Below, piece after piece: positions 22,711 through 22,743 of a DNA stretch of 22,743 bases; positions within the stretch are counted from its first letter, which is position 1; each line of letters begins with the position of its first letter. The stretch spans positions 1 through 22,743 of the forward strand of contig DBFBLF010000080.1 of assembly GCA_048204295.1 (NCBI GenBank), written 5' to 3'. The position numbers were made by a program, and so were the translations under genes. The stretch comes from Metaruminococcus_A sp900762715. GTDB lineage: Bacteria > Bacillota > Clostridia > Oscillospirales > Ruminococcaceae. Under the pieces are notes generated by a model. That model saw only the letters and a list, made by a program, of their open reading frames with translations, was not told the DNA's origin and did not search any database.

Positions 22711-22743
22711 GGGGATTAACTAGACAAAGAAATTTTGCAATAT

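Noticed and set aside
1..22743. CRISPR array, tRNA, rRNA, insertion sequence or phage genes
   Set aside because: I saw no evenly spaced short repeats, cloverleaf with conserved loops, transposase or phage motif anywhere in the window.

Overview
The window looks like a chromosomal segment of a Gram-positive anaerobe, most likely a gut-type clostridium (Clostridia, Oscillospirales-like). The pointers are strong purine-rich ribosome binding sites (GAAAGAAGG), AT-rich promoters beside moderately GC-rich genes, and the gene repertoire. The taxon is inferred from gene content and style only; there is no rRNA or other marker.

Region 1 (1-586) has no convincing gene. It holds an imperfect direct repeat (about 23 bp, 51 bp apart) and a series of short palindromes, and is probably the control region of the cluster that follows.

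Region 2 (587-17103) is a co-directional catabolic cluster of 15 genes, and it is the notable part. In order it encodes: TIM-barrel isomerase/epimerase 1; extended SDR 1; isomerase/epimerases 2, 3, 4, 5 and 6; SDRs 2, 3 and 4; an IolE-like TIM-barrel enzyme; a DUF362 protein; a single-chain transketolase; a small cupin; and an aldehyde dehydrogenase of the methylmalonate-semialdehyde dehydrogenase type. All six isomerase paralogs keep the same E-D-H-E metal tetrad. All four SDRs keep the Rossmann glycine motif and the YxxxK pair. The array therefore looks like expansion of working enzymes for related substrates, not decay. A 15-bp hairpin terminator closes the cluster. An MFS sugar-type transporter with its own terminator follows (17240-18523).

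Working model (inference): the MFS protein imports a sugar, polyol, cyclitol or glycoside mixture. SDRs oxidise a hydroxyl to a ketone. The TIM-barrel enzymes epimerise, isomerise or eliminate. The IolE-like enzyme may dehydrate. The transketolase makes or breaks a C-C bond, and the aldehyde dehydrogenase produces an acyl-CoA or acid. No kinase, aldolase, glycoside hydrolase or regulator is in the window, so the substrate cannot be named.

Region 3 (18600-22743) is ordinary housekeeping or accessory sequence: a GNAT acetyltransferase, a secreted polysaccharide deacetylase, Maf, a PflA-like radical SAM protein behind a promoter with a 10-bp inverted repeat, and on the minus strand a VOC/glyoxalase-fold protein with its own promoter and terminator. 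No tRNA, rRNA, CRISPR array, insertion sequence or phage gene was recognised.
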